NCBI RefSeq assembly: GCF_002761755.1
Contig: NZ_PEOG01000008.1
Coordinates: 1-64,000, forward strand
Source of the DNA: Roseateles chitinivorans
GTDB taxonomy: Bacteria; Pseudomonadota; Gammaproteobacteria; Burkholderiales; Burkholderiaceae_C
Direction: 5' to 3'
Length of the DNA: 64,000 nt
Made by a program: the position numbers and the translations under genes. The notes under the pieces were generated by a model. The model did not search any database. It was given only the letters and a program-made list of their open reading frames with translations, and had not been told where the DNA came from. This document shows, one piece after another, positions 33,731 through 43,115 of the stretch. Each line of letters starts with the position of its first letter. Positions within the stretch are counted from its first letter, which is position 1.

Positions 33731-34159
33731 ATGAAGACCTTCAGCGCCAAGCCGGCCGAAGTGACGCACGAGTGGTTTGTGATTGACGCCACCGACAAGG
33801 TGCTCGGACGTGTTGCCAGCGAAGTGGCACTCCGTTTGCGCGGCAAGCACAAGGCCATCTACACGCCTCACGTCGACACCGGTGACTTCATCGTCATCAT
33901 CAACGCCGAGAAGCTGCGTGTCACCGGCAACAAGGCCACGGACAAGGTGTACTACCGTCACTCGGGCTTCCCGGGCGGCATCTACGCCACCAAGTTCAAG
34001 GACATGCAAGCCAAGCATCCGGGCCGTGCCCTGGAGAAGGCCGTCAAGGGCATGCTGCCCAAGGGTCCGCTGGGCTACGCGATGATCAAGAAGCTGAAGG
34101 TGTACGCGGGCGACACGCATCCGCACACCGCCCAGCAGCCCAAGGCGCTGGAAATCTAA
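33731..34159 (+). CDS. rplM: 50S ribosomal protein L13, 142 aa
   Basis: L13 is an early-assembling protein of the large ribosomal subunit. The sequence shows the family pattern [56 protein letters not shown] and [14 protein letters not shown], with standard length. It starts at 33731 after a GAAAGAA ribosome site and is followed 9 bases later by rpsI, the conserved bacterial pair. Codon use is more biased (CGT, GGT) than in neighbouring genes, as expected for high expression. Confidence 0.98.
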   Translation: MKTFSAKPAEVTHEWFVIDATDKVLGRVASEVALRLRGKHKAIYTPHVDTGDFIVIINAEKLRVTGNKATDKVYYRHSGFPGGIYATKFKDMQAKHPGRALEKAVKGMLPKGPLGYAMIKKLKVYAGDTHPHTAQQPKALEI

Positions 34160-34168
34160 GGAGCCGTG

Positions 34169-34561
34169 ATGATCGGAAACTGGAACTACGGTACCGGCCG
34201 TCGCAAGTCGTCGGTGGCACGTGTCTTCATCAAGAAGGGCACCGGCCAAATCACGGTGAACGGCCGCTCGATCGAGCAGTACTTCGGCCGTCAGACCTCG
34301 ATCATGATTTCGCGCCAGCCCCTGCTGCTGACGAACAATGGCGAGGCCTTCGACATCAAGATCAACGTGCACGGCGGCGGCGAGTCCGGCCAGGCCGGCG
34401 CGGTGCGTCTGGGCATCACCCGCGCGCTGATCGACTACGACGCGGCCCTGAAGCCCGAACTGAGCCGCGCTGGCTTCGTCACGCGTGACGCGCGTGAAGT
34501 CGAGCGTAAGAAGGTCGGTCTGCACGGCGCCCGTCGCCGGAAGCAGTTCAGCAAGCGCTGA
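34169..34561 (+). CDS. rpsI: 30S ribosomal protein S9, 130 aa
   Basis: S9 has a C-terminal tail that reaches the tRNA in the ribosomal P site. The conserved start [14 protein letters not shown], the middle [20 protein letters not shown], and the basic tail [18 protein letters not shown] are all intact. The ATG at 34169 is preceded by GGAG five bases away; a GTG one codon earlier is less likely. It forms a two-gene operon with rplM and ends just before a strong terminator. Confidence 0.98.
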   Translation: MIGNWNYGTGRRKSSVARVFIKKGTGQITVNGRSIEQYFGRQTSIMISRQPLLLTNNGEAFDIKINVHGGGESGQAGAVRLGITRALIDYDAALKPELSRAGFVTRDAREVERKKVGLHGARRRKQFSKR

Positions 34562-34619
34562 TCGACTTCCGTTCGCTGGTGGAATCCGGGTTGGGGTTCC
34601 GCCAACGGCGAAAGCAAGG

Positions 34620-34651
34620 CAAGGCCGCTGTTTTCAGCGGCCTTGTTTTTT
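34620..34651 (+). terminator. Rho-independent terminator of rplM-rpsI
   Basis: An 11-bp stem (34620-34630 with 34635-34645, loop TTTT) is followed by six T residues (34646-34651). Confidence 0.93.
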
Positions 34652-34717
34652 ATCTGGCGGGCTGCACATCCTGCCGAAGGGGCTATCTCCAAGTGCCTGC
34701 CCACCCGGCGGGGGCTT

Positions 34718-34726
34718 TGAGATAAT
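34718..34726 (+). promoter_or_regulatory. Extended -10 promoter of erpA
   Basis: TGAGATAAT, an extended -10 element, lies 33 bases before the erpA ATG and just after the rpsI terminator. No good -35 is visible, which is usual for extended -10 promoters. Confidence 0.5.
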
Positions 34727-34759
34727 TCCCGCCATTCCTCCGACACAACAGGATCCACG

Positions 34760-35134
34760 ATGAGCGCAGTCCTCGAAACCCAAACCACCGGCATGGGCGA
34801 CATGCCGGCTCCGCTGGTCTTCACCGACAGCGCGGCTGAAAAGGTGCGTGAGCTGGTGCTGGAAGAAGGCAATCCCGACCTGAAGCTGCGCGTGTTCGTC
34901 CAGGGCGGCGGCTGCTCCGGCTTCCAGTACGGCTTCACCTTCGATGAGGCTGTCAACGACGACGACACGCAGATGGCCAAGAACGGCGTGACGCTGCTGA
35001 TCGACGCGATGAGCCTGCAATACCTGGTCGGCGCCGAGATCGACTACAAGGAAGACCTGCAAGGCGCCCAGTTCGTGATCAAGAACCCGAACGCGCAAAC
35101 CACCTGCGGTTGCGGTTCCAGCTTCTCGGTCTGA
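34760..35134 (+). CDS. erpA: Iron-sulfur cluster insertion protein ErpA, 124 aa
   Basis: An A-type carrier that hands Fe-S clusters to apoproteins. It has the HesB/IscA fold with the three cluster-binding cysteines in place: [11 protein letters not shown] and TTCGCGSSF at the C-terminus. The N-terminal extension of about 18 residues before [15 protein letters not shown] is ErpA-like rather than IscA-like, and there are no isc genes nearby. Its own promoter and terminator flank it, so it is monocistronic. Confidence 0.95.
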   Translation: MSAVLETQTTGMGDMPAPLVFTDSAAEKVRELVLEEGNPDLKLRVFVQGGGCSGFQYGFTFDEAVNDDDTQMAKNGVTLLIDAMSLQYLVGAEIDYKEDLQGAQFVIKNPNAQTTCGCGSSFSV

Positions 35135-35186
35135 TCGCCCGCCAATCCCTTCACCGCCCGACGCACGTGTCGGGCCCCAAGACCAG

Positions 35187-35210
35187 GACCGCCTTCGGGC
35201 GGTCTTGTCG
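35187..35210 (+). terminator. Terminator of erpA
   Basis: GACCGCC (35187-35193), loop TTCG, GGCGGTC (35198-35204), then TTGTCG. It lies between the convergent genes erpA and anmK and could act for both. Confidence 0.75.
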
Positions 35211-35218
35211 TTTCTGGC

Positions 35219-36349
35219 TCAGGCAGGCGTGTAGCTGCCCAGCACGCGGAAACCGGTGCCGCCGGTCGCGGCAGGAAGGTTGCCCGGCAGCCCGCGCACG
35301 TGGCGCATGGCCAGCCAGGCGAATGCGGCGCCCTCGACCTGCATCGGCGGCAGTCCGCGGTGATCGGTGGTCGCCACCGTCACGCCGGGCAGCAGCGCGT
35401 GCAGGCGTCCAAGCAGCGCGTCGTTGAATGCACCGCCGCCGCAGACCAGCAGCTCTTGCCAGCGGCCCGGCGCATGGGCGGCCAGGCTGTCGGCGACGCA
35501 GCGCGCGCTCAACTCGAGCAGCGTGGCCTGCACGTCGACCGCGGAGGCTTCCGGCGCATGCGCCGCAATGCGCTCATCCAGCCATCCGAGATGGAAGAGG
35601 TCGCGCCCGGTGCTGCGCGGTGGCGCCTGATGGAAGTAGGGCTCGGCGAGCAGCGCGGCGAGCAATCCGGCATGCACCTGCCCCTGCGCGGCCCATTGGC
35701 CGCCGGCGTCGTAGCTCGCGCCCTGATGCCGATGGATCCAACCGTCCATCAGGCAGTTGCCAGGACCACAGTCGAAACCCCCGCAGCGGCCGTCGGCCCA
35801 GAGCAGGCTGACGTTGCTGATGCCGCCGACATTCAGCACGACGATATCGCTCCCCGGCTGGGCCAGCGCCGCCCGATGGAACGCCGGCACCAGCGGTGCG
35901 CCCTGACCGCCGACAGCGAGGTCTCGGCTGCGCAGGTCGTGGACGACGGCGATGCCCGTGAGTTCGGCGAGCAACGCCGCATTCAGCAGCTGCAAGGTGA
36001 AGCCGGTGCCGTCGAAGTCGCCGGGGCGATGTCGGACCGTCTGGCCATGCGCACCGAGTGCGCGAATCTCCTGCGGGACCCGGCGCTGTGCATTGAGCAA
36101 CGCGCGGCAAGCCGTCGCATACACCCGCGCGATCGCGTTGCCGGCGAGGGCGGCGCGTTGCAGTTCGTTCTCGCCGGGGCTGTTCAGCGCCAGCAGTTCG
36201 GCACGCAACTCGGCGCCGAAGGGCTGGTATTCATGTGCAAGGGCCTGGACCTGCCCCGCCGGGTCGGCGCGCAGCAGGACCGCGTCGACGCCATCCAGCG
36301 AGGTGCCGGACATCAAGCCGATGTAGAGCTCCGCACCAGACATCGTCAT
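35219..36349 (-). CDS. anmK: Anhydro-N-acetylmuramic acid kinase AnmK, 376 aa
   Basis: AnmK hydrolyses and phosphorylates 1,6-anhydro-N-acetylmuramic acid to MurNAc-6-phosphate in cell-wall recycling. The ATP-binding start LYIGLMSGTSLDGVDAVL is diagnostic. The middle carries LGAHGQTVRHRPG, the catalytic-Asp segment VHDLRSRDLAVGGQGAPLVPAFH, and NVGGISNVSLL. The C-terminus has LLVCGGGAFNDALLGRL. ATGs at 36349 and 36343 are both possible starts. It lies just downstream of an M23 murein peptidase gene on the same strand, so the two may be expressed together in wall turnover. Confidence 0.96.
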   Translation of the reverse strand: MTMSGAELYIGLMSGTSLDGVDAVLLRADPAGQVQALAHEYQPFGAELRAELLALNSPGENELQRAALAGNAIARVYATACRALLNAQRRVPQEIRALGAHGQTVRHRPGDFDGTGFTLQLLNAALLAELTGIAVVHDLRSRDLAVGGQGAPLVPAFHRAALAQPGSDIVVLNVGGISNVSLLWADGRCGGFDCGPGNCLMDGWIHRHQGASYDAGGQWAAQGQVHAGLLAALLAEPYFHQAPPRSTGRDLFHLGWLDERIAAHAPEASAVDVQATLLELSARCVADSLAAHAPGRWQELLVCGGGAFNDALLGRLHALLPGVTVATTDHRGLPPMQVEGAAFAWLAMRHVRGLPGNLPAATGGTGFRVLGSYTPA

Positions 36350-36388
36350 CGCCGCGTGGCCTGTCGAAGCTCGCGGGCGACCGTCGGC

Positions 36389-37774
36389 TCATTCGCCGAC
36401 GACACCCTCGTGGATGGACGAGGCGGCGTCGAGCGCGATCTTCGCGCTGGCAACCTGGGCCTTGAACGCGGCCTTGGCGGTCGCGGGCAGCGTGACGGCT
36501 TCCGAGGCGCGCGCGATCACGCGCGGGTCCTGCTGCTTGCCGTTCACCCGGAACTCGAAGTGCAGGTGCGGGCCGGTGGCCCAGCCGGTCGAGCCGACCG
36601 CGCCGATCTTCTGGCCCTGGTCGACCTTCTGGCCCTTCTTGACGTCGATGCGGCTCAGGTGGGCGTAGACCGTCATGCGGTTGCCGCTGTGCTTGAGCTG
36701 GACCACGTTGCCGAAACCGTTCTGCCAGCCGGCGAATTCGACATTGCCATCGCCGACGCTGCGCACCGGGGTGCCGGTGGGGGCGCCGTAGTCGATGCCC
36801 TGGTGCTGCCGCCAGGTCTGCAGGATCGGATGGAAGCGCATCGCGAAACCGGAGGTCACGCGGGAGAACTCCATCGGGCTGGCCAGGAACGAGCGGCGCT
36901 TGCTCTCGCCATCGAAGCCGTAATAGTTGCTCTTGCCGCTGGTCGGGTCGCGGAACAGCACCGACTGGTAGCTCTTGCCGTTGTTGACGAACTCCGCGGC
37001 CAGCAGGCGGCCGGCGCGGTTGCCCCAGGTGATCGGTTCGCCGTCGGCGGTCAGGGTTTCGTAGACCAGCGAGAAGCGGTCGCCCTTGCGCAGTTCGCGG
37101 TGGAAGTCGATGTCGCCGGAGAACATGTCCGCCAGCTGGGTGGCGATCGCGTCGGGGACGTTGGCCTCGTCGGTCGCGGCGAACAGCGAGGATTGGATCG
37201 AGCCGCTGCCCAGGCGGGTCTGGGTCTCGAACGGCACGGTCTCCAGCTTCGAGACGAACTTGTCGCCCTCGCGGGTGATGCTGAGGCGGGTGAAGTGGGT
37301 GTCCTGCTGCTCGCTGGCTTCGGCGGCGTAGCGGGCGACGATGGACTGCACCTCGCCGCTGGCGGTCGCGACGACCTGCACCCGCTTGCCGACGCGGCCG
37401 GTCAGCAGCTTCTTGGCGGTGTCGTCGCTGCGCAGGAAGGCGGCGGCGGCAACGTCGGCCGCGCCCATGCGCTTGAGCAGCGAGTCGGCGGTGTCGGCGG
37501 CGCGGGTGACGTCGCTGCGCGACAGGCCCGGATCGAACGCGGCCAGCTCGGCCAGTTGCTCGTCCAGCGACTGCAGCGGGATGGATTCGGAAACGATGCG
37601 TTGCGGCAGGTCCGCGGCATCAGGGGCCATCGGGGCGACGCCGAAGGCGGTCACCGCGAAGCAGCTCAGGACACCGACGACGGTGCCGGTCAGGGTACGC
37701 GGGTGCTTGGCCGCGAAGGATTCGGCGCGAGCGAGCGTGCGCTGCACGCGCTGCCATTCGTCAGTCCAATTCAT
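36389..37774 (-). CDS. M23 family metallopeptidase (murein endopeptidase), 461 aa
   Basis: A zinc peptidase that probably cuts peptidoglycan cross-links, of the MepM/YebA type. A membrane or signal segment lies at about 29-50 (TLTGTVVGVLSCFAVTAFGVAP). A long middle domain follows (Csd3-like, RKGDRFSLVYE), then the LytM/M23 domain from about residue 290. Zinc ligands are seen in HQGIDYGAP and HLHFEF, with the active-site His in VYAHLSRI. The ATG at 37774 has an AAGAAGG site; a GTG one codon earlier is an alternative. anmK follows 39 bases later. Confidence 0.93.
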   Translation of the reverse strand: MNWTDEWQRVQRTLARAESFAAKHPRTLTGTVVGVLSCFAVTAFGVAPMAPDAADLPQRIVSESIPLQSLDEQLAELAAFDPGLSRSDVTRAADTADSLLKRMGAADVAAAAFLRSDDTAKKLLTGRVGKRVQVVATASGEVQSIVARYAAEASEQQDTHFTRLSITREGDKFVSKLETVPFETQTRLGSGSIQSSLFAATDEANVPDAIATQLADMFSGDIDFHRELRKGDRFSLVYETLTADGEPITWGNRAGRLLAAEFVNNGKSYQSVLFRDPTSGKSNYYGFDGESKRRSFLASPMEFSRVTSGFAMRFHPILQTWRQHQGIDYGAPTGTPVRSVGDGNVEFAGWQNGFGNVVQLKHSGNRMTVYAHLSRIDVKKGQKVDQGQKIGAVGSTGWATGPHLHFEFRVNGKQQDPRVIARASEAVTLPATAKAAFKAQVASAKIALDAASSIHEGVVGE

Positions 37775-37822
37775 CACGCGCCGAAGACCTTCTTTCTGGA
37801 GCCTGAGGAGCGCCGCCTGTCA

Positions 37823-37902
37823 CCACGCCGCAGGGCGTGGCCCGGGCGGCCCGGGCCGGCGATTCGACGCGCCGGCAAGCGAAGGACGCCCGGAGGCGTC
37901 CT
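37823..37902 (-). promoter_or_regulatory. Structured leader upstream of the M23 peptidase gene
   Basis: Within the likely 5' leader (transcript start near 37993) lie two perfect stem-loops: CCACGCC/GGCGTGG with a four-base loop (37823-37840) and AGGACGCC/GGCGTCCT with loop CGGA (37883-37902). A self-complementary CCCGGGC cluster (37841-37858) lies between them. Their role is unknown. Confidence 0.4.
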
Positions 37903-37923
37903 GATGCTGGGGGGAGCGTCCAC

Positions 37924-38048
37924 TAGAATCGCCGTCTTGCGTTGCAGCGTCCCGTCAGGCATGTCAATTGCCCTCTTGGCGCCCCGCAAAAACAGCCGGC
38001 AGTATACCGGCGTGCCCGGGTTGAGAGTGCTAGAAAACCCGATAAATC
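37924..38048. promoter_or_regulatory. Divergent promoter region of the M23 peptidase gene and tyrS
   Basis: This is the core of the 311-base gap. For tyrS (plus strand), TTGAGA (38021-38026), 16 bases, TAAATC (38043-38048) is a fair promoter, and TAGAAT followed by CGCCG (37924-37929) is another -10 candidate. For the peptidase (minus strand), TATACT followed by GCCGG (38006-38001) is a near-consensus -10 without a clear -35. Confidence 0.5.
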
Positions 38049-38085
38049 AAGACTTTACGTAAGCCCGTGCGGGCTCCGAAGTGCC

Positions 38086-39333
38086 ATGTCTGACATTCGA
38101 ACCCAGTCCCCGTCGGCCCCCGAATTTCCGATCACCGACCGGGTCCGTCATGCGATGCAGCAATCGCTGCGCGGCTGCGAAGAGCTGCTCCCGCAGGATG
38201 AATGGCTGAAAAAGCTGGCCCGTTCCGAGGCGACCGGCCAGCCGCTGCGGATCAAGCTGGGCCTGGACCCGACGGCGCCGGACATCCACGTCGGCCACAC
38301 GGTGGTGCTGAACAAGATGCGCCAGCTGCAGGACCTGGGGCACCAGGTGATCTTCCTGATCGGCGACTTCACCTCGATGATCGGCGACCCCTCCGGCCGC
38401 AACGCCACGCGCCCGCCGCTGACGCCGGAACAGATCAAGCACAACGCCGAGACCTATTACAAGCAGGCCAGCCTGGTGCTGGATCCGGCGCGGACCGAGA
38501 TCCGCTACAACAGCGAATGGTCCGACCCGCTGGGCGCGCGGGGCCTGATCCAGCTGGCGGCGAAGTACACGGTGGCCCGCATGATGGAGCGCGACGACTT
38601 CACCAAGCGCTACGCCGCCGGCACGCCGATCTCGGTGCACGAGTTCCTCTACCCGCTGATGCAGGGCTACGACTCGGTGGCGCTGAAGGCCGACCTGGAA
38701 CTGGGCGGCACCGACCAGAAGTTCAACCTGCTGATGGGGCGCCACCTGCAGGCCGAGTACGGACAGGAGCCCCAGTGCATCCTGACGATGCCGCTGCTTG
38801 AGGGGCTGGACGGCGTCGAGAAGATGTCCAAGTCCAAGAACAACTACGTGGGCATCACCGAGCCGGCCAACGGCATGTTCGCCAAGATCCTGTCGATCAG
38901 CGACGTGCAGATGTGGAAGTGGTTCGACCTGCTGAGCTTCAAGTCGATCGAGGAGATCGCGGCGCTGAAGCGCGAGATCGAGGGCGGCCGCAATCCGAAG
39001 GAAGCGAAGGTGATGCTCGCCAAGGAGATCACCGCGCGTTTCCACAGCGCGCAGGCGGCGGACGAGGCCGAGGCCGACTTCAACAACCGCGCCAAGGGCG
39101 GCATTCCGGACGACATTCCCGAGATCGCGCTGGGCGGTGCGCCGATCGGCGTCGCCGCGCTGCTGAAGGCGGCGAACCTGGTGCCCTCGACCAGCGAGGG
39201 CAACCGCAAGATCGACCAGGGCGGCGTCAAGATCGACGGCGTGACGATCAGCGACAAGGCGTTGAAGGTCGAGGCCGGCACGATGGTGCTGCAGGTCGGC
39301 AAGCGCCAGTTCGCCCGCGTCACGCTGACCTGA
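38086..39333 (+). CDS. tyrS: Tyrosyl-tRNA synthetase, 415 aa
   Basis: TyrRS activates tyrosine and charges tRNA-Tyr. It is a class Ic synthetase of the long, TyrZ-like branch: the HIGH motif reads HVGH in [21 protein letters not shown], the KMSKS loop is intact in [12 protein letters not shown], and the tyrosine-specific [14 protein letters not shown] region is present. The C-terminal S4-like RNA-binding domain ([11 protein letters not shown] and onward) binds the tRNA. The ATG at 38086 was chosen since the frame upstream covers the promoter region. Confidence 0.97.
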   Translation: MSDIRTQSPSAPEFPITDRVRHAMQQSLRGCEELLPQDEWLKKLARSEATGQPLRIKLGLDPTAPDIHVGHTVVLNKMRQLQDLGHQVIFLIGDFTSMIGDPSGRNATRPPLTPEQIKHNAETYYKQASLVLDPARTEIRYNSEWSDPLGARGLIQLAAKYTVARMMERDDFTKRYAAGTPISVHEFLYPLMQGYDSVALKADLELGGTDQKFNLLMGRHLQAEYGQEPQCILTMPLLEGLDGVEKMSKSKNNYVGITEPANGMFAKILSISDVQMWKWFDLLSFKSIEEIAALKREIEGGRNPKEAKVMLAKEITARFHSAQAADEAEADFNNRAKGGIPDDIPEIALGGAPIGVAALLKAANLVPSTSEGNRKIDQGGVKIDGVTISDKALKVEAGTMVLQVGKRQFARVTLT

Positions 39334-39336
39334 TCC

Positions 39337-39360
39337 GCACCGCGCACCGCGCACCGCGCA
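39337..39360. repeat. 7-bp tandem repeat (GCACCGC), 3.4 copies
   Basis: GCACCGC is repeated three times exactly (39337-39357) and begins a fourth (GCA), directly after the tyrS stop codon. Such perfect short repeats are prone to slippage. Confidence 0.8.
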
Positions 39361-39381
39361 GCGCGACATCGCGCCACGAAG

Positions 39382-39407
39382 AACGGGAGGCCAAGGCCTC
39401 CCGTTTT
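39382..39407 (+). terminator. Rho-independent terminator of tyrS
   Basis: AACGGGAGG (39382-39390), loop CCAAGG, CCTCCCGTT (39397-39405), then TTGCTTGC. Confidence 0.82.
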
Positions 39408-39548
39408 GCTTGCAGTCAGCGAGTGTCCCTGGGCCCGGAACAGGGTGGGAGGTTCGCGGACGCGAGGCCTCCTACCCTGTGATGGGCCGCGCTGGCGGCC
39501 GCGCAGTCGCGCAGCGCCGGCCGCGGCCACGGCGGCGCCAAGCAGCGC

Positions 39549-42500
39549 TTACTGCTTGATCGGCCGCAGATACGGCCCCGGCTTCGGCATCTTGACGGGA
39601 TCCTTCGCGATCGCGTCCTTGAGCCAGGCGATCGCGGCGTCCAGCTGCGCATCCTGGCCATTGGCGGTCGCGCGCGGTGGGTTGTCGACCTCGATGTCCG
39701 GCGTCACGCCCTTGCCCTCGACGAGGAACTGGCCGTCGACGGTGATCTGTCCGTTCTCCGCGGCGCGCATCAGGCCGTTGTCCATCAACCGGTTCTGGTC
39801 GGACAGCCACACCCCGGCGCCCGAGGTCGTCTTGCCGATGACGGGCCCCAGGCCCAGGCGCTTGAAGCCTTCGGAGAAGGTCTCGCCGTCGGAGTAGGTT
39901 TCCTCGTTGGCCAGCACCACCACCTTGCCGCGGAACACCTGCTGCATGTTGGGATAGGGCTTGCTGCCGTACGGCGAGCGCGGCTGCCAGAAGGCCCAGG
40001 CGCGGCGCAGCAGCGTCTGCAGGATCCAGCTGTCGATGTTGCCGCCGTTGTTGTGGCGGACGTCGATGATCAGGCCCTCGCGCTCGCTCTGCGCGTAGAA
40101 CTCGCGGGCGAAGTCGCCGATGTCGTCGCGGGTCATCGCGCGCAGGTGCAGGTAGCCGATCTTGCCGTTGCTGGCGGTATCGACGATCCGGGCGCGGCCG
40201 TAGCGCCAGTCGTTGACGCGCAACTGGCCTTCGCGGCGCAGGTCGACCGGCGTGACGACGACGGGGCGTTCCTTGCCCGAGGGCTCGCGCAGCTGCAGCA
40301 GCACCTGCTTGCCGGCCTGGCCGCGCATCAGCTCGCTCGGATCGGGGACCTGGGTCGCGTCGCGGCCGTTGATCTGCGTGATCACGCTGCCCACCGGGAT
40401 GTTCAGTCCGGGCGCGGCCAGCGGGCCGGCTTCGGACGGCAGCTCCGGATCGCCGCTGAAGATGCGGGCGATCTTCCAGCCCTTGGTGTCGCGCTCGAGC
40501 TGCGCGCCCAGGCCGGCGAAACCCGGTTCTTCGGCGCCCTTGCGGAGTTCGCCCGGCGCGACCTGGCTGTGCAGCAGGCTCAGTTCGCCGACCATCTGCG
40601 CCATGACCTCGGCCAGTTCGCTGCGCTCGGTGACGCGCTCCACCAGCGGCGCGTACTTGGCGCGCATCGCGGTCCAGTCCACGCCGTGCATGTCCTTGTC
40701 GTAGAAGAAGTCGCGCTGCATGCGCCAGGCGTCGTTGAACATCTGGCGCCATTCGGCCTTGGGATCGACGGCGATCTGCCAGTCGGTCCAGCGCACGCGC
40801 GACTTGTCCAGGTCGCCGGGGATCTTCGGTCCGGCGTCGACGATCAGGATCTCCGGCGCGGCGCCCGGCGCTGCGGGGCGGCGGATCAGCAGCTTCTTGC
40901 CGTCGGCGCTCAGGTCGAAGGCGGTGACCTGTTCGGCGAAGGTCTCGATCCTGGTCTCGCCCGGGCCGATCGGCAGCTGGCGCAAGGTGGTGGCTTCCTG
41001 CAGGTACAGGCGCTTGGAGTCGACGGCCAGGCCGCTGTAGTTGCCGGCGGCGACCGGCACCTCGAACAGGCGCAGCGACAGCCCAGGGATCTGGATGCCG
41101 GGCTTGTCCTTGGCCGAGGGCTTCTCTTCCTTCACCGCGGCGGCCTTGGCCTGGTCGACCTTCTGCTTCGATTCCTTGTTGTCGGGCTTGTCCTTCTCCT
41201 GCTCGCGGACCTCGGCCTCCTCCTTCGCCTTCAGGCCCTGGAGCTCATCCGGCTGCGCGAACGGGAAGCGCAGGCCCGGCTGCAGCGCCAGCGCATAGAC
41301 CTTCCAGCCCTTGTCGAAGAACGGTCCCATGTTGCGGTCGCCCCAGGGGCCTGGGTTGCCGGTCACGTTGAAGGTGCGGCGCGACAGGAAGTACAGCCAC
41401 TGGCCGTCGGGGCTGAAGGCCGGCGCGGTGGCGGCGTAGCGATCGCTGCCGAGCTGGTGGACCTTGCCGTCCGCGACGGTCAGCAGCATCAGCTGCTCGC
41501 GGTAGGGGTTGCTGGTGGTGCGGACGAAGGCCAGCGCCTTGCCGTCGGCGGACCAGGATAGCGACGTGGCGCCGTCGCCGAGCGTGTCATGGTCGACCTC
41601 GCGGGTCGCCGCGGCGCGGCTGGGGTTCTTGAGGTCGGTGAGGAAGAGGCGGCCTTCCTTGTCGGTATGGGCGATCCAGCGGCCGTCGGGCGACGGCGAC
41701 AGGCTGCGGCGCATCGCGGTGGCGCCTTCGGTGATCTGCCGCGGCTGGCCGGCACCGTTGGCGGCGAGGCGCCAGATCTCCAGCTCGCCGCTGTAGTCGC
41801 AGAGCGCGAAGACATCGCGGCTGTCGCTGCTGAAGGCGGTGTCGCGGCAGCGACCGGCGTCACCCAGGCCTGCCGGCACCGGCAGTTCGGCGCGGCGCAG
41901 CGGGCCGACGCCTTGCGTGGCCAGGCGGCCGCGCGCGGTCAGCACGACCTGCTCGCCATTGGGCGACAGCGAGACCCCGGTCAGGAAGTCCTGCGGGCGG
42001 CTGACCCAGCGCTTGCGCTGCTGGTCGAAGTCGCCGCCCAGCGCGATGGACAGCTTCTGCTCGGCGGCGCCGCCGTTCAGGTCGAGGCGGTAGAGGTCGG
42101 CGCCCACCGCGAAGACGGCCTGCGCGCCGTCCAGGCTCGCGTGGCGGATGTCCCAGCCCTTGAGGCGGGTGTGCTGGCGCAGGTCGGAGCCGTCGGCCTT
42201 GACCGACCAGAGGTTGAAGGTCCCGTCGCGGTCGGACAGGAAGGCGACCCGGGCATTGCCGCCGGCGTCGGTGTAGGGCATCGGCCGGCGGTCGTTGGCG
42301 CCTTCGGGGATCAGCGGCCGGGCCTCGGCGGTGCCGGAGAGGTCCATCACCCACAGCCGGGCCAGGGCGCCGCCACGGTATTGGCGGGCGTTGTCGCCGC
42401 GCAGGCCGTTGCGGGTGAAGTACAGGGTCTTGCCGTCGGGGCTCAGCGCGCCGTCGCTGGCCTGGCCGACCGGCAGCGCACGGTGCTTGCCGGTGGCGAT

Positions 42501-43007
42501 GTCGACCAGATGCAGCTGCGTGCCGGGTTCCCCCCGCTCGGTGTTGCCGGTGTAGAGCACCTCGTTCTGCGCGGTGATGCCCCAGACCCGGACCGCGCCG
42601 GTGTCCCAGGTCAGGCGGCGGGGCACGCCGCCGGCGGCCGGCATGACGAAGACGTCGCTGGCGCTTTCCTGCTGGCCGGTGAATGCGATCCAGCGACCGT
42701 CGGCGGACAGGGCGGGATAGGTCTCCACGCCGCCGTGGGTCGTCAGGCGCTGGGCGGTGCCGCCGGTGGCGGAGGCCTGCCACAGGTCGCCTTCGGCGAC
42801 GAAGACCAGCCGGTCACCGCGCAGCGCCGGCTGGCGGTAGAAGCCGAGCGAGGGATCGACGACCGCCGGACGGGCAGCCGCGCCGCGGGCGACGGCGTCG
42901 GCGGTGCCGAGGACGGCGGCCGAGGTGGCGGTGGATTCGGCGGCGATGGCGAGGGTGGCCATCGAGCAGGCCGAGGCGATGGCCAGGCGGCGGAGCGTGA
43001 TGCGCAT
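39549..43007 (-). CDS. Tricorn-like S41 family peptidase, 1152 aa
   Basis: A large secreted or periplasmic serine peptidase resembling tricorn protease, which trims oligopeptides. A signal peptide (about 1-23) precedes two beta-propellers with TolB/WD40-like repeats (for example ALSADGRWIAFTGQQ, SLSPNGEQVVLTARG, AFSPDGQWLYFLSRR). A Lys/Glu-rich linker near residues 605-640 follows. Then come the tricorn core domain (LLHSQVAPGE with the probable catalytic His), a PDZ domain (LNIPVGSVITQINGRDA), and the C-terminal S41 domain with IIDVRHNNGGNID and the nucleophile segment NEETYSDGETFSEGFK. The start at 43007 follows AAGGAAG. Longer in-frame starts lack a signal peptide. Confidence 0.92.
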   Translation of the reverse strand: MRITLRRLAIASACSMATLAIAAESTATSAAVLGTADAVARGAAARPAVVDPSLGFYRQPALRGDRLVFVAEGDLWQASATGGTAQRLTTHGGVETYPALSADGRWIAFTGQQESASDVFVMPAAGGVPRRLTWDTGAVRVWGITAQNEVLYTGNTERGEPGTQLHLVDIATGKHRALPVGQASDGALSPDGKTLYFTRNGLRGDNARQYRGGALARLWVMDLSGTAEARPLIPEGANDRRPMPYTDAGGNARVAFLSDRDGTFNLWSVKADGSDLRQHTRLKGWDIRHASLDGAQAVFAVGADLYRLDLNGGAAEQKLSIALGGDFDQQRKRWVSRPQDFLTGVSLSPNGEQVVLTARGRLATQGVGPLRRAELPVPAGLGDAGRCRDTAFSSDSRDVFALCDYSGELEIWRLAANGAGQPRQITEGATAMRRSLSPSPDGRWIAHTDKEGRLFLTDLKNPSRAAATREVDHDTLGDGATSLSWSADGKALAFVRTTSNPYREQLMLLTVADGKVHQLGSDRYAATAPAFSPDGQWLYFLSRRTFNVTGNPGPWGDRNMGPFFDKGWKVYALALQPGLRFPFAQPDELQGLKAKEEAEVREQEKDKPDNKESKQKVDQAKAAAVKEEKPSAKDKPGIQIPGLSLRLFEVPVAAGNYSGLAVDSKRLYLQEATTLRQLPIGPGETRIETFAEQVTAFDLSADGKKLLIRRPAAPGAAPEILIVDAGPKIPGDLDKSRVRWTDWQIAVDPKAEWRQMFNDAWRMQRDFFYDKDMHGVDWTAMRAKYAPLVERVTERSELAEVMAQMVGELSLLHSQVAPGELRKGAEEPGFAGLGAQLERDTKGWKIARIFSGDPELPSEAGPLAAPGLNIPVGSVITQINGRDATQVPDPSELMRGQAGKQVLLQLREPSGKERPVVVTPVDLRREGQLRVNDWRYGRARIVDTASNGKIGYLHLRAMTRDDIGDFAREFYAQSEREGLIIDVRHNNGGNIDSWILQTLLRRAWAFWQPRSPYGSKPYPNMQQVFRGKVVVLANEETYSDGETFSEGFKRLGLGPVIGKTTSGAGVWLSDQNRLMDNGLMRAAENGQITVDGQFLVEGKGVTPDIEVDNPPRATANGQDAQLDAAIAWLKDAIAKDPVKMPKPGPYLRPIKQ

Positions 43008-43115
43008 CGAGGTCTTCCTTGTGGGAGTCCGGGGACGGAGCGTCGGAACGTGAAGGGAACCGGCCGGACGGCAGCCGGAAGTCATGCGGCGCGGATTCTG
43101 GCGCCGAGCGGGGCG

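Noticed and set aside
38025..38034. GAGTGCTAG resembling half of a CIRCE (HrcA) operator near tyrS
   Set aside because: The matching left half TTAGCACTC at nine bases' distance is absent, and neither neighbour is a usual HrcA target.
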